A DNA stretch of 64,000 nt from Candidatus Competibacter sp. (GTDB taxonomy: Bacteria; Pseudomonadota; Gammaproteobacteria; Competibacterales; Competibacteraceae). The notes below the pieces were generated by a model. It was not told the origin of the DNA and did no database searches. It saw nothing but the letters and a program-made list of their open reading frames with translations. Both the position numbers and the translations under genes were made by a program. The DNA lies in NCBI GenBank assembly GCA_029624815.1, contig JARSSH010000033.1, positions 1 through 64,000 on the forward strand, given 5' to 3'. Of the stretch, positions 8,857 through 18,005 are shown one piece after another. Numbering within the stretch: the stretch's first letter is position 1; every line of letters begins with the position of its first letter.

Positions 8857-10271
8857 CCAGCCAGACCTTCAAAAGCAACGCCGGTGCCGCCCTGCGCGAC
8901 GCCGCCTTGCAACGGGCCTTGAAAAACCTCAAAGCCGGTTTTCCCGGCAAACGGGCCGCCGCCATCGCCAAATTGCCCGAGTTCGATCAATTGCGCGCCG
9001 CCGGCCGCGATCTGAAGAACCATGTACTGGAGCATCTGGATTTCTATCTGGAACGGTTCGAGGCCAAGGTGATTGAGCAGGGCGGCCAGGTTCACTGGGC
9101 GCGCGACGCCGCCGAGGCCCGGCAAATCGTGCTCGACATTTGCCGTTCGGTTGCCGCCCGGCGGGTGACCAAGGGCAAGAGCATGATCAGCGAGGAAATC
9201 GGCCTGAACGAGTTTCTCGAAGCCCACGGCATCCAGCCGGTGGAAACCGATCTGGGCGAGTACATCATCCAACTGCGCCACGAACATCCCAGCCACATCA
9301 TCGCCCCGGCCATCCACCTCAACCGCGATCAGGTGGCCGACGCCTTTCACGCCCATCACGGCCCCTACGGTTTCACCGAACGCAACGAGGAACCGCGGGC
9401 GCTGATGAACGAGGCCCGTCAGGTGTTGCGCCAGCAATTCCTGAGCGCAGATGTCGGCATCACCGGAGCCAACTTCTGCGTCGCCGAGACCGGCGCCACG
9501 GTCATCGTCACCAACGAGGGCAACGGCGATCTGACCCAGATTCTGCCGCGCGTCCATATCATATTGGCCAGCATCGAAAAGATGGTGCCGACCCTGGAGG
9601 ATGTCGGCGCTTTGCTCCGGCTGCTGACCCGCTCCGCCACTGGCCAGGAGATCACCGTCTACACCACCTTCTCCAGCGGACCGCGCCGCCCGGAGGATCT
9701 GGATGGCCCGGAACAGTTTCATGTGGTGCTGCTGGACAATGGCCGGAGCGGCATGGTGGGCGGCGAGTTCCAGGACATGCTGCGTTGCATCCGCTGTTCG
9801 GCCTGCATGAACCATTGCCCGGTGTACGGCGCCATCGGCGGCCACGCCTACGGCTGGGTCTATCCGGGACCGATGGGCTCGGTGTTGACCCCGCAACTGA
9901 TCGGCATCGACGCCGCCAGCCAGTTGCCGAACGCTTCCACGTTCTGCGGTCGCTGCGAGGAAGTCTGCCCGATGCATATCCCGCTGCCGAAGATGATGCG
10001 CCACTGGCGCGAGCGGGAGTTCGAGCAACATCTGTCCCCGGCGGGGGTCCGCTTCGGTCTGAGCGCGTGGGCCTTTTTCGCCAAACGTCCGAAGCTTTAT
10101 CGGATCGCCGCCGGTTTCGGGGCCTGGTTGCTGCGCCGGTTGGGAGGCCGGAAAGGGCGCATCAAGCACCTGCCGCTGGCGGGCGGCTGGACCGCTTGGC
10201 GCGACCTGCCCGCTCCACAGGGCCAAACTTTCCAGCAGCAATGGGCAGCCCAGAGGGGAGCACGATCATGA
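8847..10271 (+). CDS. lutB: L-lactate oxidation iron-sulfur subunit LutB/LldF
   Basis: The start is at the internal ATG (MQVTSQTFK) that overlaps the end of lutA; the longer open frame is a shadow. The 474-residue protein has the LUD domain in its N-terminal two thirds (KGKSMISEEIGLNEFLE, ADVGITGANFCVAETGA). A 2x[4Fe-4S] ferredoxin-like region follows, with CIRCSACMNHCP and CGRCEEVCPMHIP, and a C-terminal DUF3390-like tail. Length and order match LutB of the lactate utilisation complex. It probably moves electrons between LutA and a downstream acceptor. Confidence 0.92.
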   Translation: MQVTSQTFKSNAGAALRDAALQRALKNLKAGFPGKRAAAIAKLPEFDQLRAAGRDLKNHVLEHLDFYLERFEAKVIEQGGQVHWARDAAEARQIVLDICRSVAARRVTKGKSMISEEIGLNEFLEAHGIQPVETDLGEYIIQLRHEHPSHIIAPAIHLNRDQVADAFHAHHGPYGFTERNEEPRALMNEARQVLRQQFLSADVGITGANFCVAETGATVIVTNEGNGDLTQILPRVHIILASIEKMVPTLEDVGALLRLLTRSATGQEITVYTTFSSGPRRPEDLDGPEQFHVVLLDNGRSGMVGGEFQDMLRCIRCSACMNHCPVYGAIGGHAYGWVYPGPMGSVLTPQLIGIDAASQLPNASTFCGRCEEVCPMHIPLPKMMRHWREREFEQHLSPAGVRFGLSAWAFFAKRPKLYRIAAGFGAWLLRRLGGRKGRIKHLPLAGGWTAWRDLPAPQGQTFQQQWAAQRGARS

Positions 10272-10939
10272 GCGAGGCGCGCGAACAGATTCTGAACACC
10301 CTCCGGCGGGGCTTGAAGCGCGGTCCCGTGGCGGGCGCGCGGCGGACGGAACTGGAAACGCGGCTGGCGCATCCGCCGCGCAACCCGATTCCGGCGCGGG
10401 CGCAATGCCCGCATTTCGAACAGGTGGATCTCTTCGTGCGGATGGCCCGGAACGCGGCGGCGACCGTGGACCCGGTGACCCATCCCGAGGAGGTGCCGGT
10501 GGCGGTGTCGGCCTTTTTGGACTGCGAGGGCGTGCCGCTCGAACTGGTCATGGCGTCGGACCCGGAACTGGCGGCGCTGCCGTGGCCGGAGGAACCGACC
10601 CTGCGTATCGAACGCCGCGCGGCGGTGGACGGCGACAAGACCAGCGTATCGCTGGCCTTCGCCGGCATCGCCGAGACCGGCACGCTGATGCTGCTATCCG
10701 GGCCGCACAGTCCGACCACGCTGAATTTTCTGCCGGACACGCATATCGTGGTGCTGCGCACCGACCGTATCGTCGGCGCTTACGAGGACGCCTGGGATCT
10801 GCTGCGGGCGCGCGGTTCGGGGATGCCGCGCACGGTCAATTTCATCACCGGCCCCTCGCGCAGCGCCGACATCGAACAGACCGTGCAAATGGGTGCGCAC
10901 GGCCCGCTCCGGCTGCACATCGTGTTGGTGGAGAGATAA
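10268..10939 (+). CDS. lutC: L-lactate oxidation subunit LutC/LldG (LUD domain)
   Basis: A 223-residue LUD-domain protein (FAGIAETGTLMLLSGPHSP, then GPSRSADIEQTVQMGAHGP), the usual third subunit of LutABC. Its ATG overlaps the lutB stop in an ATGA arrangement, so translation is coupled. The GPSRTADIE-like motif is the characteristic C-terminal signature of the family. The operon ends here; a stem-loop follows at 10946-10981. Confidence 0.92.
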   Translation: MSEAREQILNTLRRGLKRGPVAGARRTELETRLAHPPRNPIPARAQCPHFEQVDLFVRMARNAAATVDPVTHPEEVPVAVSAFLDCEGVPLELVMASDPELAALPWPEEPTLRIERRAAVDGDKTSVSLAFAGIAETGTLMLLSGPHSPTTLNFLPDTHIVVLRTDRIVGAYEDAWDLLRARGSGMPRTVNFITGPSRSADIEQTVQMGAHGPLRLHIVLVER

Positions 10940-10945
10940 GCCGCT

Positions 10946-10981
10946 TGCGCAAGAGACGGCCCGACCGCTCACTCTTGCGCA
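10946..10981 (+). terminator. stem-loop after lutABC
   Basis: Perfect 10-bp inverted arms TGCGCAAGAG (10946-10955) and CTCTTGCGCA (10972-10981) start seven bases after the lutC stop. There is no following T tract, so it may act as an mRNA 3'-end stabiliser or a weak terminator rather than a classical intrinsic one. Confidence 0.5.
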
Positions 10982-11034
10982 TTATCGTCGCGGGATTTGC
11001 GGCGGAGGGCTTAATGCGATGCCCGGTGACCCCT

Positions 11035-11991
11035 CTACAGCAAGTAAGGCACCGTTTCGGGTACATAATTGTCAATCGTCACGTTGACGACTCTGACCCA
11101 ATCGTTTTGATCGCTATCCCACGCATCGCAAGTAATGATGAAGCTTTCCGGAAGCCACTGTTCGGCTTCGACCAACTCCCATTGTTCCGGGTCGCATAGT
11201 GGTTGCAACGCCAATCGGCCAGGCGTCATGCCAACCGGCTGGCCGCAGGTTATGTTGTATATCACCTCGACGCCTTGCAACACGAGTTCCTTGACGTGTC
11301 TCTCCGCCTGCTTTGCCATCTGCGTATTGGACGCCGCCCAAAAAGGCACCATATTTCTCGGCTCCTCGCCGGAGCCATTCAAATTATGGTTGAGCAAATG
11401 CGCCAAGACATAGTGTGGTTTGGCGCCGTACTGAGTCAGCGCGCCCTGGTTTTCATAGGCGCGCCGTTTCAAGATATTCCAGACAGGCGCCAAGCGCCCA
11501 ATCTCATCCTGGTCCGGCACCGAACCAAATTCGACTCCCCATGCCGGGTCCGGTAAACAGGTCAACGTATTGGCGATCAAACCCGTACCCATCTGATGAT
11601 GGGCATCCAGTCCAAGGATGACATCCGAGTTAGGCAGGGGGTCGGCGCGGTTCTGCATCACATATCGAATGCCCTGCACACATGTCTGAACCGCTGGCCG
11701 GCTAGCAATCCCAAAATCCTTGCAGAGGTGATTGTGCGCTTGGCCGAGAAAGGCATCCACATCATCCTGACCGGTATGGATGAGAACCGAATTGACCTCT
11801 ATCTCCGAGGGATAGTAATCGTCGTAGTCCCTGCTGGCTTTCTGCATCGCGGTTTTGATTTCCGCAACGGTTTTCTTCGCATCCACCTTTAACGCATCAA
11901 CCAGCTCTCGCCAAAGCGGAATGCCCGAGGAGGATAACAGGGGAAACTTGCCTTTACTGAGTTCACGCAGGAGATGAGCGCTTAATGGCAT
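11035..11991 (-). CDS. hypothetical protein with a nonspecific-endonuclease-like motif
   Basis: A single 318-residue protein, convergent with lutABC. It has no signal peptide or transmembrane segment. Residues about 200-250 hold AHLLNHNLNGSG, then NMVPFWAASNTQM and VEVIYNITC. This is reminiscent of the DNA/RNA non-specific endonuclease-like domain of secreted toxins and contractile-injection cargo (GHLLN...G.G...NL.P....N), although the leading Gly is replaced by Ala. The N-terminal half is unrecognised. No immunity gene is adjacent, so a toxin role is only a possibility. The name is by motif resemblance alone. Confidence 0.5.
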   Translation of the reverse strand: MPLSAHLLRELSKGKFPLLSSSGIPLWRELVDALKVDAKKTVAEIKTAMQKASRDYDDYYPSEIEVNSVLIHTGQDDVDAFLGQAHNHLCKDFGIASRPAVQTCVQGIRYVMQNRADPLPNSDVILGLDAHHQMGTGLIANTLTCLPDPAWGVEFGSVPDQDEIGRLAPVWNILKRRAYENQGALTQYGAKPHYVLAHLLNHNLNGSGEEPRNMVPFWAASNTQMAKQAERHVKELVLQGVEVIYNITCGQPVGMTPGRLALQPLCDPEQWELVEAEQWLPESFIITCDAWDSDQNDWVRVVNVTIDNYVPETVPYLL

Positions 11992-12354
11992 GACGGATTC
12001 TCGGTGGGTGTAAAAGGATAATCCTTGGTTCGGGCGACAGGCGACACGCCCATGAACACCTTAAGTCTTGGGCGGAGCCGATGCCTCGCGTTCGCCGGTC
12101 GGTTTCCGCACACCTCGGTCATGGCTAAATGTGGCCAAGTCGCGCTGCCTGAAAAACGGCAGGCATCGACCCGGTTAATTTTAGAAGAAAACTTAAGGAA
12201 GACCATTCCAGGCGAGCGGGGGATCGCTATACTGTGCGCGCGCTTCGCCCCGATCACCCCGGCCGGTTGTGACATCCGCCAAGCGTCCATTCCTGAAAAC
12301 AATTTCCAAACAATGTCTTAATCAGGGGTTATCCCCGTCAAGGAGAAAAGTATC
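11992..12354. other. intergenic region, no supported gene
   Basis: A small frame on the plus strand (12025-12321) has no recognisable features and atypical composition. The region should hold the divergent promoters of the nuclease-like gene and the lipoprotein. An AAGGAG ribosome site ends it just before 12355. Confidence 0.5.
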
Positions 12355-13002
12355 ATGAAAGAGCGCATCGTGGCCGTTCTGGGCATGGTGAGTTTGCTAA
12401 CGACCGTGGGTTGCGCCAGCCTGACGGGTCAGGATAAGAACAAGGCGGAGATGGAAAAAGCGTCTGCCGCCCCGCAGGCGGCGGCGTCCGCGCCGGCGAT
12501 CGCCGACAGCGAAACCGTCACCATGACCGCGACGGTACAGGCGGTCGATCTGAAAAACCGGGTGGTGACGCTCAAGCAGAAGGGCGGCCAACCCTTTACC
12601 GTTCACGTCAGCGAAGAAGCGCGCAACCTGCCCCAGGTTCGGGTGGGCGACCGGGTGGTGGTGAAGTACACCGAGGCCGTGGCGGTGCGGATCAACCGGG
12701 ATACCACCGGCGGAATCACGAGCCGAAAGGACACCGTCAGCGGCAGTCGCGCCCCACTCGGACAAAAACCGGCGGGCAGCATGCGCAACACGGTCGAGAT
12801 TATCGCCAACATCCTGGCGATCGATCCCAAAACGCGCAAGATCACCTTCCAGGGTCCGGAACGCACGCTGACCGTGAAGGCGCCCGCCGACGCGAACCTC
12901 GGCCGGCTCGACGTCGGCGACCAGGTGCTGCTCACCTACACCGAGGAACTGGCGATCTCGGTGGAACCCGCCAAAGCCGCGAAACCGACCAAGAAAAAAT
13001 AG
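12355..13002 (+). CDS. lipoprotein with two related beta domains
   Basis: A 215-residue protein. The lipobox TTVGC (Cys about 20) predicts an envelope lipoprotein. After an Ala/Lys-rich linker there are two similar modules of about 55-60 residues, each starting with T/I-A-x-V/I-x-A-I/V-D and closing with VGDxVxxxYTEExAIxV (VRVGDRVVVKYTEAVAVRI and LDVGDQVLLTYTEELAISV). They look like small beta-barrel (DUF5666-like) units. The C-terminus is Lys-rich. It has a good AAGGAG site and stands alone, followed by an intrinsic terminator. The function is unknown; metal or polymer binding would be guesswork. Confidence 0.7.
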   Translation: MKERIVAVLGMVSLLTTVGCASLTGQDKNKAEMEKASAAPQAAASAPAIADSETVTMTATVQAVDLKNRVVTLKQKGGQPFTVHVSEEARNLPQVRVGDRVVVKYTEAVAVRINRDTTGGITSRKDTVSGSRAPLGQKPAGSMRNTVEIIANILAIDPKTRKITFQGPERTLTVKAPADANLGRLDVGDQVLLTYTEELAISVEPAKAAKPTKKK

Positions 13003-13039
13003 ACACCTGGACACCGCCCGTCCGGGTATCCCACCCAGA

Positions 13040-13064
13040 ACCCGCCGCCCGGCGGGTTTTTCTT
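13040..13064 (+). terminator. intrinsic terminator after the lipoprotein gene
   Basis: GC-rich stem CCCGCC/GGCGGG with a short loop followed by TTTTTCT, 38 bp after the lipoprotein stop and well before valS. Confidence 0.85.
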
Positions 13065-13185
13065 TGCCGCCGGGCGCGGGCCTCACCGCCGACAAGCTGG
13101 GTTATACTGCGTTCCTCGAACACCCCGACTCCGTGATTCCTAGCGGCCACGCGCCCGCCGACTCCCCGAACAACCGATAACAGCC

Positions 13186-15999
13186 ATGGACAAGACCTAC
13201 GAACCGCACGCGATCGAGCAGCGCTGGTACGCCTTCTGGGAGGAGCGAGGCTATTTCGCCCCCAGCGGCCAGGGTATGCCCTACTGCATCATGATCCCGC
13301 CGCCGAACGTCACCGGCACCCTGCACATGGGACATGCTTTCCAGGACACCATCATGGACGCGCTGACCCGCTATCACCGGATGAAGGGTCATAACACCCT
13401 GTGGCAACCCGGCACCGATCACGCCGGCATCGCCACGCAAATGGTGGTCGAGCGGCAACTGGCCGGCGAGGGCCGAACCCGCCACGATCTGGGCCGCGAC
13501 GCGTTCATCGAGCGGGTCTGGACCTGGAAGGCGGAATCCGGCGGCACCATCACCCGCCAGTTGCGGCGGATGGGCGCCTCGGTGGATTGGGGCCGCGAGC
13601 GCTTCACCATGGACGACGGCTTATCCGCCGCCGTGCGCGAGGTGTTCGTCCGCCTGTACGAGGAAGGGCTGATTTATCGCGGCCAGCGGCTGGTCAACTG
13701 GGATCCGGTGTTGCACACCGCCGTCTCCGATCTGGAAGTGGTCAGCGCCGAGGAAAGCGGATTCATGTGGCACATCCGCTATCCGCTGGTCGAGGGCGGC
13801 GGCGATCTGATCGTCGCCACCACCCGCCCGGAAACCCTGCTCGGCGATGCCGCCGTGGCCGTGCATCCCGACGACGAGCGCTACAAGCACCTGATCGGCC
13901 TGCACGCCGTTCTGCCGCTGACCGGACGCAATATCCCGATCATTGCCGACGAGTACGTGGACCCGACCTTCGGTACCGGCTGCGTCAAGATCACCCCAGC
14001 GCACGATTTCAACGACTACGCGGTCGGCCAGCGCCATAAACTGCCGTTGATCAACGTGTTTACGCCCGACGCCCGAATCAACGAGAACGGCCCGGAGTCC
14101 TATCGCGGCCTGGATCGGTTCGAGGCCCGCCGGCGCATCATCGGCGACCTGGAGGAACAGGGGCTGCTCGAAGAGACCCGGCCACACAAGCTGATGGTGC
14201 CGCGCGGCGACCGCAGCCACGCGGTGATCGAGCCGCTGTTGACCGATCAGTGGTACGTGAAAACCGGTCCGCTGGCCGGACCCGCCATCGCCGCCGTCAA
14301 AACCGGCAAGATCCGGTTCATCCCGGAAAACTGGGAGAAGACCTATTTCGACTGGCTGAACCGGATCGAGGATTGGTGCATCAGCCGGCAAATCTGGTGG
14401 GGCCACCGCATCCCGGCCTGGTACGACGCCAGCGGCAAAGTCTACGTCGGGCGCGACGAGGCGGAGGTGCGCGCCAAGCACCGCCTGGACCCAAACGTGG
14501 CGCTGGAGCAGGATGCCGACGTGCTGGACACCTGGTTCTCCTCGGCGCTGTGGCCGTTCTCGACCCTCGGCTGGCCGGAGAACACGGATGCGCTCAAGAC
14601 CTTCTATCCCACCAGCGTGCTGGTCACCGGTTTCGACATCATCTTCTTCTGGGTGGCGCGGATGATCATGATGGGCCTGAAATTCATGGGCGACGCGCCA
14701 TTTCGCGAGATCTACATCCACGGCCTGGTGCGCGACCAGGACGGCAACAAAATGTCGAAATCCAAGGGCAACGTGCTGGACCCGCTGGACATCATCGACG
14801 GCGTCGGCCTGGACGAGCTGGTGGCCAAGCGCACCAGCGGACTGATGCAACCGCAAATGGCGCCACGCATCGAGAAGGACACCCGCAAGCAATTTCCGAC
14901 CGGCATCCACGCCCACGGCGCCGACGCGCTGCGCTTCACCTTCGCCGCGCTGGCGACGACCGGGCGCGACATCGTGTTCGACATGGGCCGGGTCGAGGGT
15001 TACCGCAACTTCTGCAACAAGCTGTGGAATGCCGCCCGTTACGTGTTGATGAACACCGAAGGGAAGGACACCGGCCTGAATGGCGGCGAGATCGAACTCA
15101 GTCAGGCCGACCGCTGGATTCTGGCCTGCCTGCAACGCACCATCGACGAAGTCAACACCGCGGTGCGGGACTACCGTCTCGATCAAATGGCGCAGGCGAT
15201 CTACGAATTTACCTGGAACGAATTCTGCGACTGGTATTTGGAACTGTCCAAGCCGGTGCTGACCGACCCCGCCAGTTCCGAGGCGGCGCAGCGCGGGACG
15301 CGGCAGACCCTGGTTCATGTGCTGGAAACCCTGCTGCGCCTGCTGCATCCGCTGATGCCGTTCCTCACCGAGGAAATCTGGCAACGGGTCGCGCCCCTGG
15401 TCGGGAAAATCCCCCCCAACCTCCCTTTGACAAAGGGGGGGGCGAACGAAGTCAGTGGGGGGATTTCCATCATGCTCCAGCCCTATCCCGAAGCGGACCG
15501 GACGCGGGCCGATAACGCCGCGGTCGCCGAGATCGAATGGCTGCGGCAGTTCCTGCTGGGCGTGCGCCGCATTCGCGCCGAGATGAACATCGCGCCGGGC
15601 AAACCGCTGCCGGTGCTGCTGCAGTACGGTTCCAGCGACGATCGCGCGCGGCTGGAGCGGCATCGCCGGGCGTTGAGCACCCTGGGCCGGTTGGAAACGA
15701 TCGACTGGTTGGACGATGACGCGCCGGCCCCGGAAGCCGCCACCGCCCTGGTCGGCGGCATGAATATCCTGATTCCGATGGCTGGCCTGATCGACAAGGC
15801 GGCGGAGAGCGCCCGCCTCGACAAGGAAATCGCCAAGTTACGCAAGGAAGAGGAACGCGGCGCGGCCAAGCTGGGCAACGCCGACTTTCTCGGCCGCGCC
15901 CCGGCCGCGGTGGTCGAGAAAGAACGCATCCGCTTGGCGGAACTCCAAACGGCTATCCTCAAGCTGGAGGAGCAACTGACCCGCATCCGCCAGATGTGA
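13186..15999 (+). CDS. valS: valyl-tRNA synthetase
   Basis: A 937-residue class Ia synthetase that charges tRNA-Val. The HIGH motif appears as TLHMGHAF (about residue 45), the KMSKS loop as [10 protein letters not shown] (about 523), and the CP1 editing domain lies between. The C-terminal coiled coil ([19 protein letters not shown]) is present. An extra tract of roughly 17 residues (about 743-760, [18 protein letters not shown]) interrupts the otherwise conserved QRVAPLVG...SIMLQPYP stretch in the anticodon-binding region. At the DNA level it is a palindromic repeat (15404-15468). The reading frame stays open through it, so the enzyme is presumably functional with a surface insertion. Confidence 0.97.
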   Translation: MDKTYEPHAIEQRWYAFWEERGYFAPSGQGMPYCIMIPPPNVTGTLHMGHAFQDTIMDALTRYHRMKGHNTLWQPGTDHAGIATQMVVERQLAGEGRTRHDLGRDAFIERVWTWKAESGGTITRQLRRMGASVDWGRERFTMDDGLSAAVREVFVRLYEEGLIYRGQRLVNWDPVLHTAVSDLEVVSAEESGFMWHIRYPLVEGGGDLIVATTRPETLLGDAAVAVHPDDERYKHLIGLHAVLPLTGRNIPIIADEYVDPTFGTGCVKITPAHDFNDYAVGQRHKLPLINVFTPDARINENGPESYRGLDRFEARRRIIGDLEEQGLLEETRPHKLMVPRGDRSHAVIEPLLTDQWYVKTGPLAGPAIAAVKTGKIRFIPENWEKTYFDWLNRIEDWCISRQIWWGHRIPAWYDASGKVYVGRDEAEVRAKHRLDPNVALEQDADVLDTWFSSALWPFSTLGWPENTDALKTFYPTSVLVTGFDIIFFWVARMIMMGLKFMGDAPFREIYIHGLVRDQDGNKMSKSKGNVLDPLDIIDGVGLDELVAKRTSGLMQPQMAPRIEKDTRKQFPTGIHAHGADALRFTFAALATTGRDIVFDMGRVEGYRNFCNKLWNAARYVLMNTEGKDTGLNGGEIELSQADRWILACLQRTIDEVNTAVRDYRLDQMAQAIYEFTWNEFCDWYLELSKPVLTDPASSEAAQRGTRQTLVHVLETLLRLLHPLMPFLTEEIWQRVAPLVGKIPPNLPLTKGGANEVSGGISIMLQPYPEADRTRADNAAVAEIEWLRQFLLGVRRIRAEMNIAPGKPLPVLLQYGSSDDRARLERHRRALSTLGRLETIDWLDDDAPAPEAATALVGGMNILIPMAGLIDKAAESARLDKEIAKLRKEEERGAAKLGNADFLGRAPAAVVEKERIRLAELQTAILKLEEQLTRIRQM
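15404..15468. repeat. palindromic repeat inserted in frame inside valS
   Basis: Outer arms GGAAAATCCCCCC / GGGGGGATTTCC and an inner hairpin CCTCCCTTT-GAC-AAAGGGGGG form a double palindrome of about 65 bp. The type (ATCCCCCC...CCTTTGTCAAAGG...GGGGGGAT) is familiar as a dispersed intergenic repeat in several bacteria. Here it lies within a coding sequence and is translated. Exact ends are uncertain because the target-site duplication cannot be identified. Confidence 0.85.
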
Positions 16000-16043
16000 A
16001 CTCACTGGAACCCATTCCGAACCATCGAACCAAGGAATACGAC

Positions 16044-17123
16044 ATGGACCCGCAAGACTCCGCATCCGCGAAAAAACCGAACCTGGGTAGCAAAGTCACC
16101 CAGGTGGCGACTTTTTACAATCCACGCACCTGGAAGGAAAAAGGGTTGTGGTGGACTCTGGGTCTGTTCGCGGTCACCTACGTCATTGTGGTGGTCGTGC
16201 TCGGCTTTGTCTGGTCGCGCTCGCCCGGCGACTTCGATGTGCGCGAAAGCGCGCTGGAAATGGCCAACAAGGACGAGAAAAAGCTGGTGCCTGGCTACGT
16301 GACCACCGCGGCCGCCATCCGCATCGCCGAGACCCTGCTGGACAAGCCCGGTGGCTACCTGAGCAACGACCTTACCCCGCCGGGGATTTATCTGGATAAC
16401 ATCCCGAACTGGGAATTCGGCGCCCTGACCGAACTGCGCGACCTGGTGCGCTCGATGCGCAACGATTTCAGCCGTTCGCAAACCCAATCGGTCGAAGACA
16501 AGGATTTGCAAGTCGCCGATCCGCAGTTCAACTACGATTCGGAATCCTGGATTTTGCCGTCCACCGAGTCGGAGTACCGTAAGGGCATCACGGCGCTGTA
16601 CCGCTATCTCGAACGGCTGGCCGACGACAAGACTTACGACGGCCAATTTTTCACCCGTGCCGACAACCTCAACGCCTATCTGGCGGTGGTCGAGAAACGT
16701 CTCGGCAGCTTGGCGCAGCGACTGGCGGCCGGCGCCGGCCAGATTCGCTTCAACGTGGATCTGGCCGGCGACCCCAACGCCCGCCAGTCGACGCCGACTC
16801 CGGCGCAATCTCAGGTCAAGACGCCCTGGCTGAAGATCGACGACAATTTCTTCGAGGCGCGCGGCTATTCCTGGGCATTGCTGCATACGCTCCGGGCGCT
16901 GGAGGTGGATTTCGCCAGCGTCCTGGAGAACAAGAACGCCGTGGTGTCGCTCAAGCAGATCATCCGTGAGCTGGAAAACACACAGGCGTTCATCTGGAGC
17001 CCGATCATCCTCAACGGCACCGGTTTCGGGCCGATGGCCAACCACTCGCTGATCATGGCGTCCTATATCTCCCGCGCCAACGCCGCGATCATCGACCTGC
17101 GCAATCTGCTGGTGCAGGGGTAA
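16044..17123 (+). CDS. DUF2333 family inner-membrane protein
   Basis: The start is at the ATG of MDPQDSAS, preceded by AAGGAA; the longer frame runs from the valS end and lacks a ribosome site. The 359-residue protein has one N-terminal transmembrane segment (about 33-55, LFAVTYVIVVVVLGFVW) and a large, mostly helical periplasmic part. Length and motifs such as PPGIYLDNIPNWEFGAL and GYSWALLHTLRALEVDF match the DUF2333 family of proteobacteria, whose function is unknown. It follows valS by 44 bp and precedes the YdjM-like gene by 24 bp; the three may be cotranscribed. Confidence 0.85.
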   Translation: MDPQDSASAKKPNLGSKVTQVATFYNPRTWKEKGLWWTLGLFAVTYVIVVVVLGFVWSRSPGDFDVRESALEMANKDEKKLVPGYVTTAAAIRIAETLLDKPGGYLSNDLTPPGIYLDNIPNWEFGALTELRDLVRSMRNDFSRSQTQSVEDKDLQVADPQFNYDSESWILPSTESEYRKGITALYRYLERLADDKTYDGQFFTRADNLNAYLAVVEKRLGSLAQRLAAGAGQIRFNVDLAGDPNARQSTPTPAQSQVKTPWLKIDDNFFEARGYSWALLHTLRALEVDFASVLENKNAVVSLKQIIRELENTQAFIWSPIILNGTGFGPMANHSLIMASYISRANAAIIDLRNLLVQG

Positions 17124-17147
17124 AAACGTGCGCGGTAAAGCGTAGGG

Positions 17148-17900
17148 ATGGCGAATTTCAACGTCCATCTGATGGGGGCTGTGACGGTGAGCGGCGTGAC
17201 CGCCACCGCACTGACGATGACCGGGATGTTCCCCCATCAGGCGGTGATCGGCTATTTCGTGCTGGGCGTGATCGGCGGCCTGCTGCCCGACATCGATTCG
17301 CCGCATTCGATCCCGGTCCGCATCGCCTTCATGGCGGTGGCGGTGGCGGCCGGGTTTTTGCTGGTCTTCACCTTCGGCCGGCGCTATTCGCTGGTGGAGC
17401 TGCTGGCGCTGTGGCTGGGCTGTTTCCTGCTGCTCCGTTACGGTGTGTTCGCTCTGCTCGACCGCCTCACGGTCCATCGCGGCTTGATCCATTCGATTCC
17501 GGCGGGCATCGGTTTCGGTTTGGCCACCACCCTCGTCGCCTACCATGCCTTCAATGCGTCCGTGATCCATGCCTGGCTTTGCGGCGCCTTCGTCACGCTG
17601 GGTTTTATCGTCCATCTGCTGCTGGACGAGTTCTACAGCGTCGATCTGCTCGGCAAGAAACTGCTGAAAAGCTCCTTTGGCACCGCGCTCAGCCTGGGCA
17701 GCCTCAGCCAGCCCATCGGCACGGCGGCGCTGTATCTGACCATTGTCGGACTGTTCCTGCTTTGTCCCTCGCCCCGACCCTTCGCCGAACTGATCCTGGA
17801 TGGCGCTACCTACCGGGGCGTAACCCAGCGCCTGCTGCCCGGCGAGGTCTGGTTTCCCAACCTGTTGCCCCGTCTGCCGCCGGACTTGCCCGGCCGTTAA
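17148..17900 (+). CDS. YdjM-like membrane-bound metal-dependent hydrolase
   Basis: A 250-residue polytopic protein with five or six hydrophobic segments. It carries the DUF457/YdjM motifs: His7 near the N-terminus, GLLPDIDSPHS (about 42-52), HRGLIHS (about 108-114) and HLLLDEFYSVDLLGKK (about 146-161). The conserved His/Asp residues are thought to bind metal at the membrane face. In E. coli the YdjM relative is an SOS-regulated inner-membrane protein; no LexA site was noticed here. The substrate is unknown. Confidence 0.8.
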   Translation: MANFNVHLMGAVTVSGVTATALTMTGMFPHQAVIGYFVLGVIGGLLPDIDSPHSIPVRIAFMAVAVAAGFLLVFTFGRRYSLVELLALWLGCFLLLRYGVFALLDRLTVHRGLIHSIPAGIGFGLATTLVAYHAFNASVIHAWLCGAFVTLGFIVHLLLDEFYSVDLLGKKLLKSSFGTALSLGSLSQPIGTAALYLTIVGLFLLCPSPRPFAELILDGATYRGVTQRLLPGEVWFPNLLPRLPPDLPGR

Positions 17901-18005
17901 CCCTCTCGGAGCGTGGCGGGCAGATCCATGCTCGCTCCGCTGCTTGTCATCGGATGATCATCCCGGCTTCATAAAAACGTTGCGCGAACCGGCCATAGTG
18001 CCGGC

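Noticed and set aside
13621-15663. A 680-residue open frame opposite valS
   Set aside because: Shadow of the valS codon pattern; no motifs and incompatible with the certain valS assignment.
16002-17615. A 537-residue open frame opposite the DUF2333 and YdjM-like genes
   Set aside because: Covers two genes on the other strand and is rich in Arg, Gln and His, as expected of an antisense frame.
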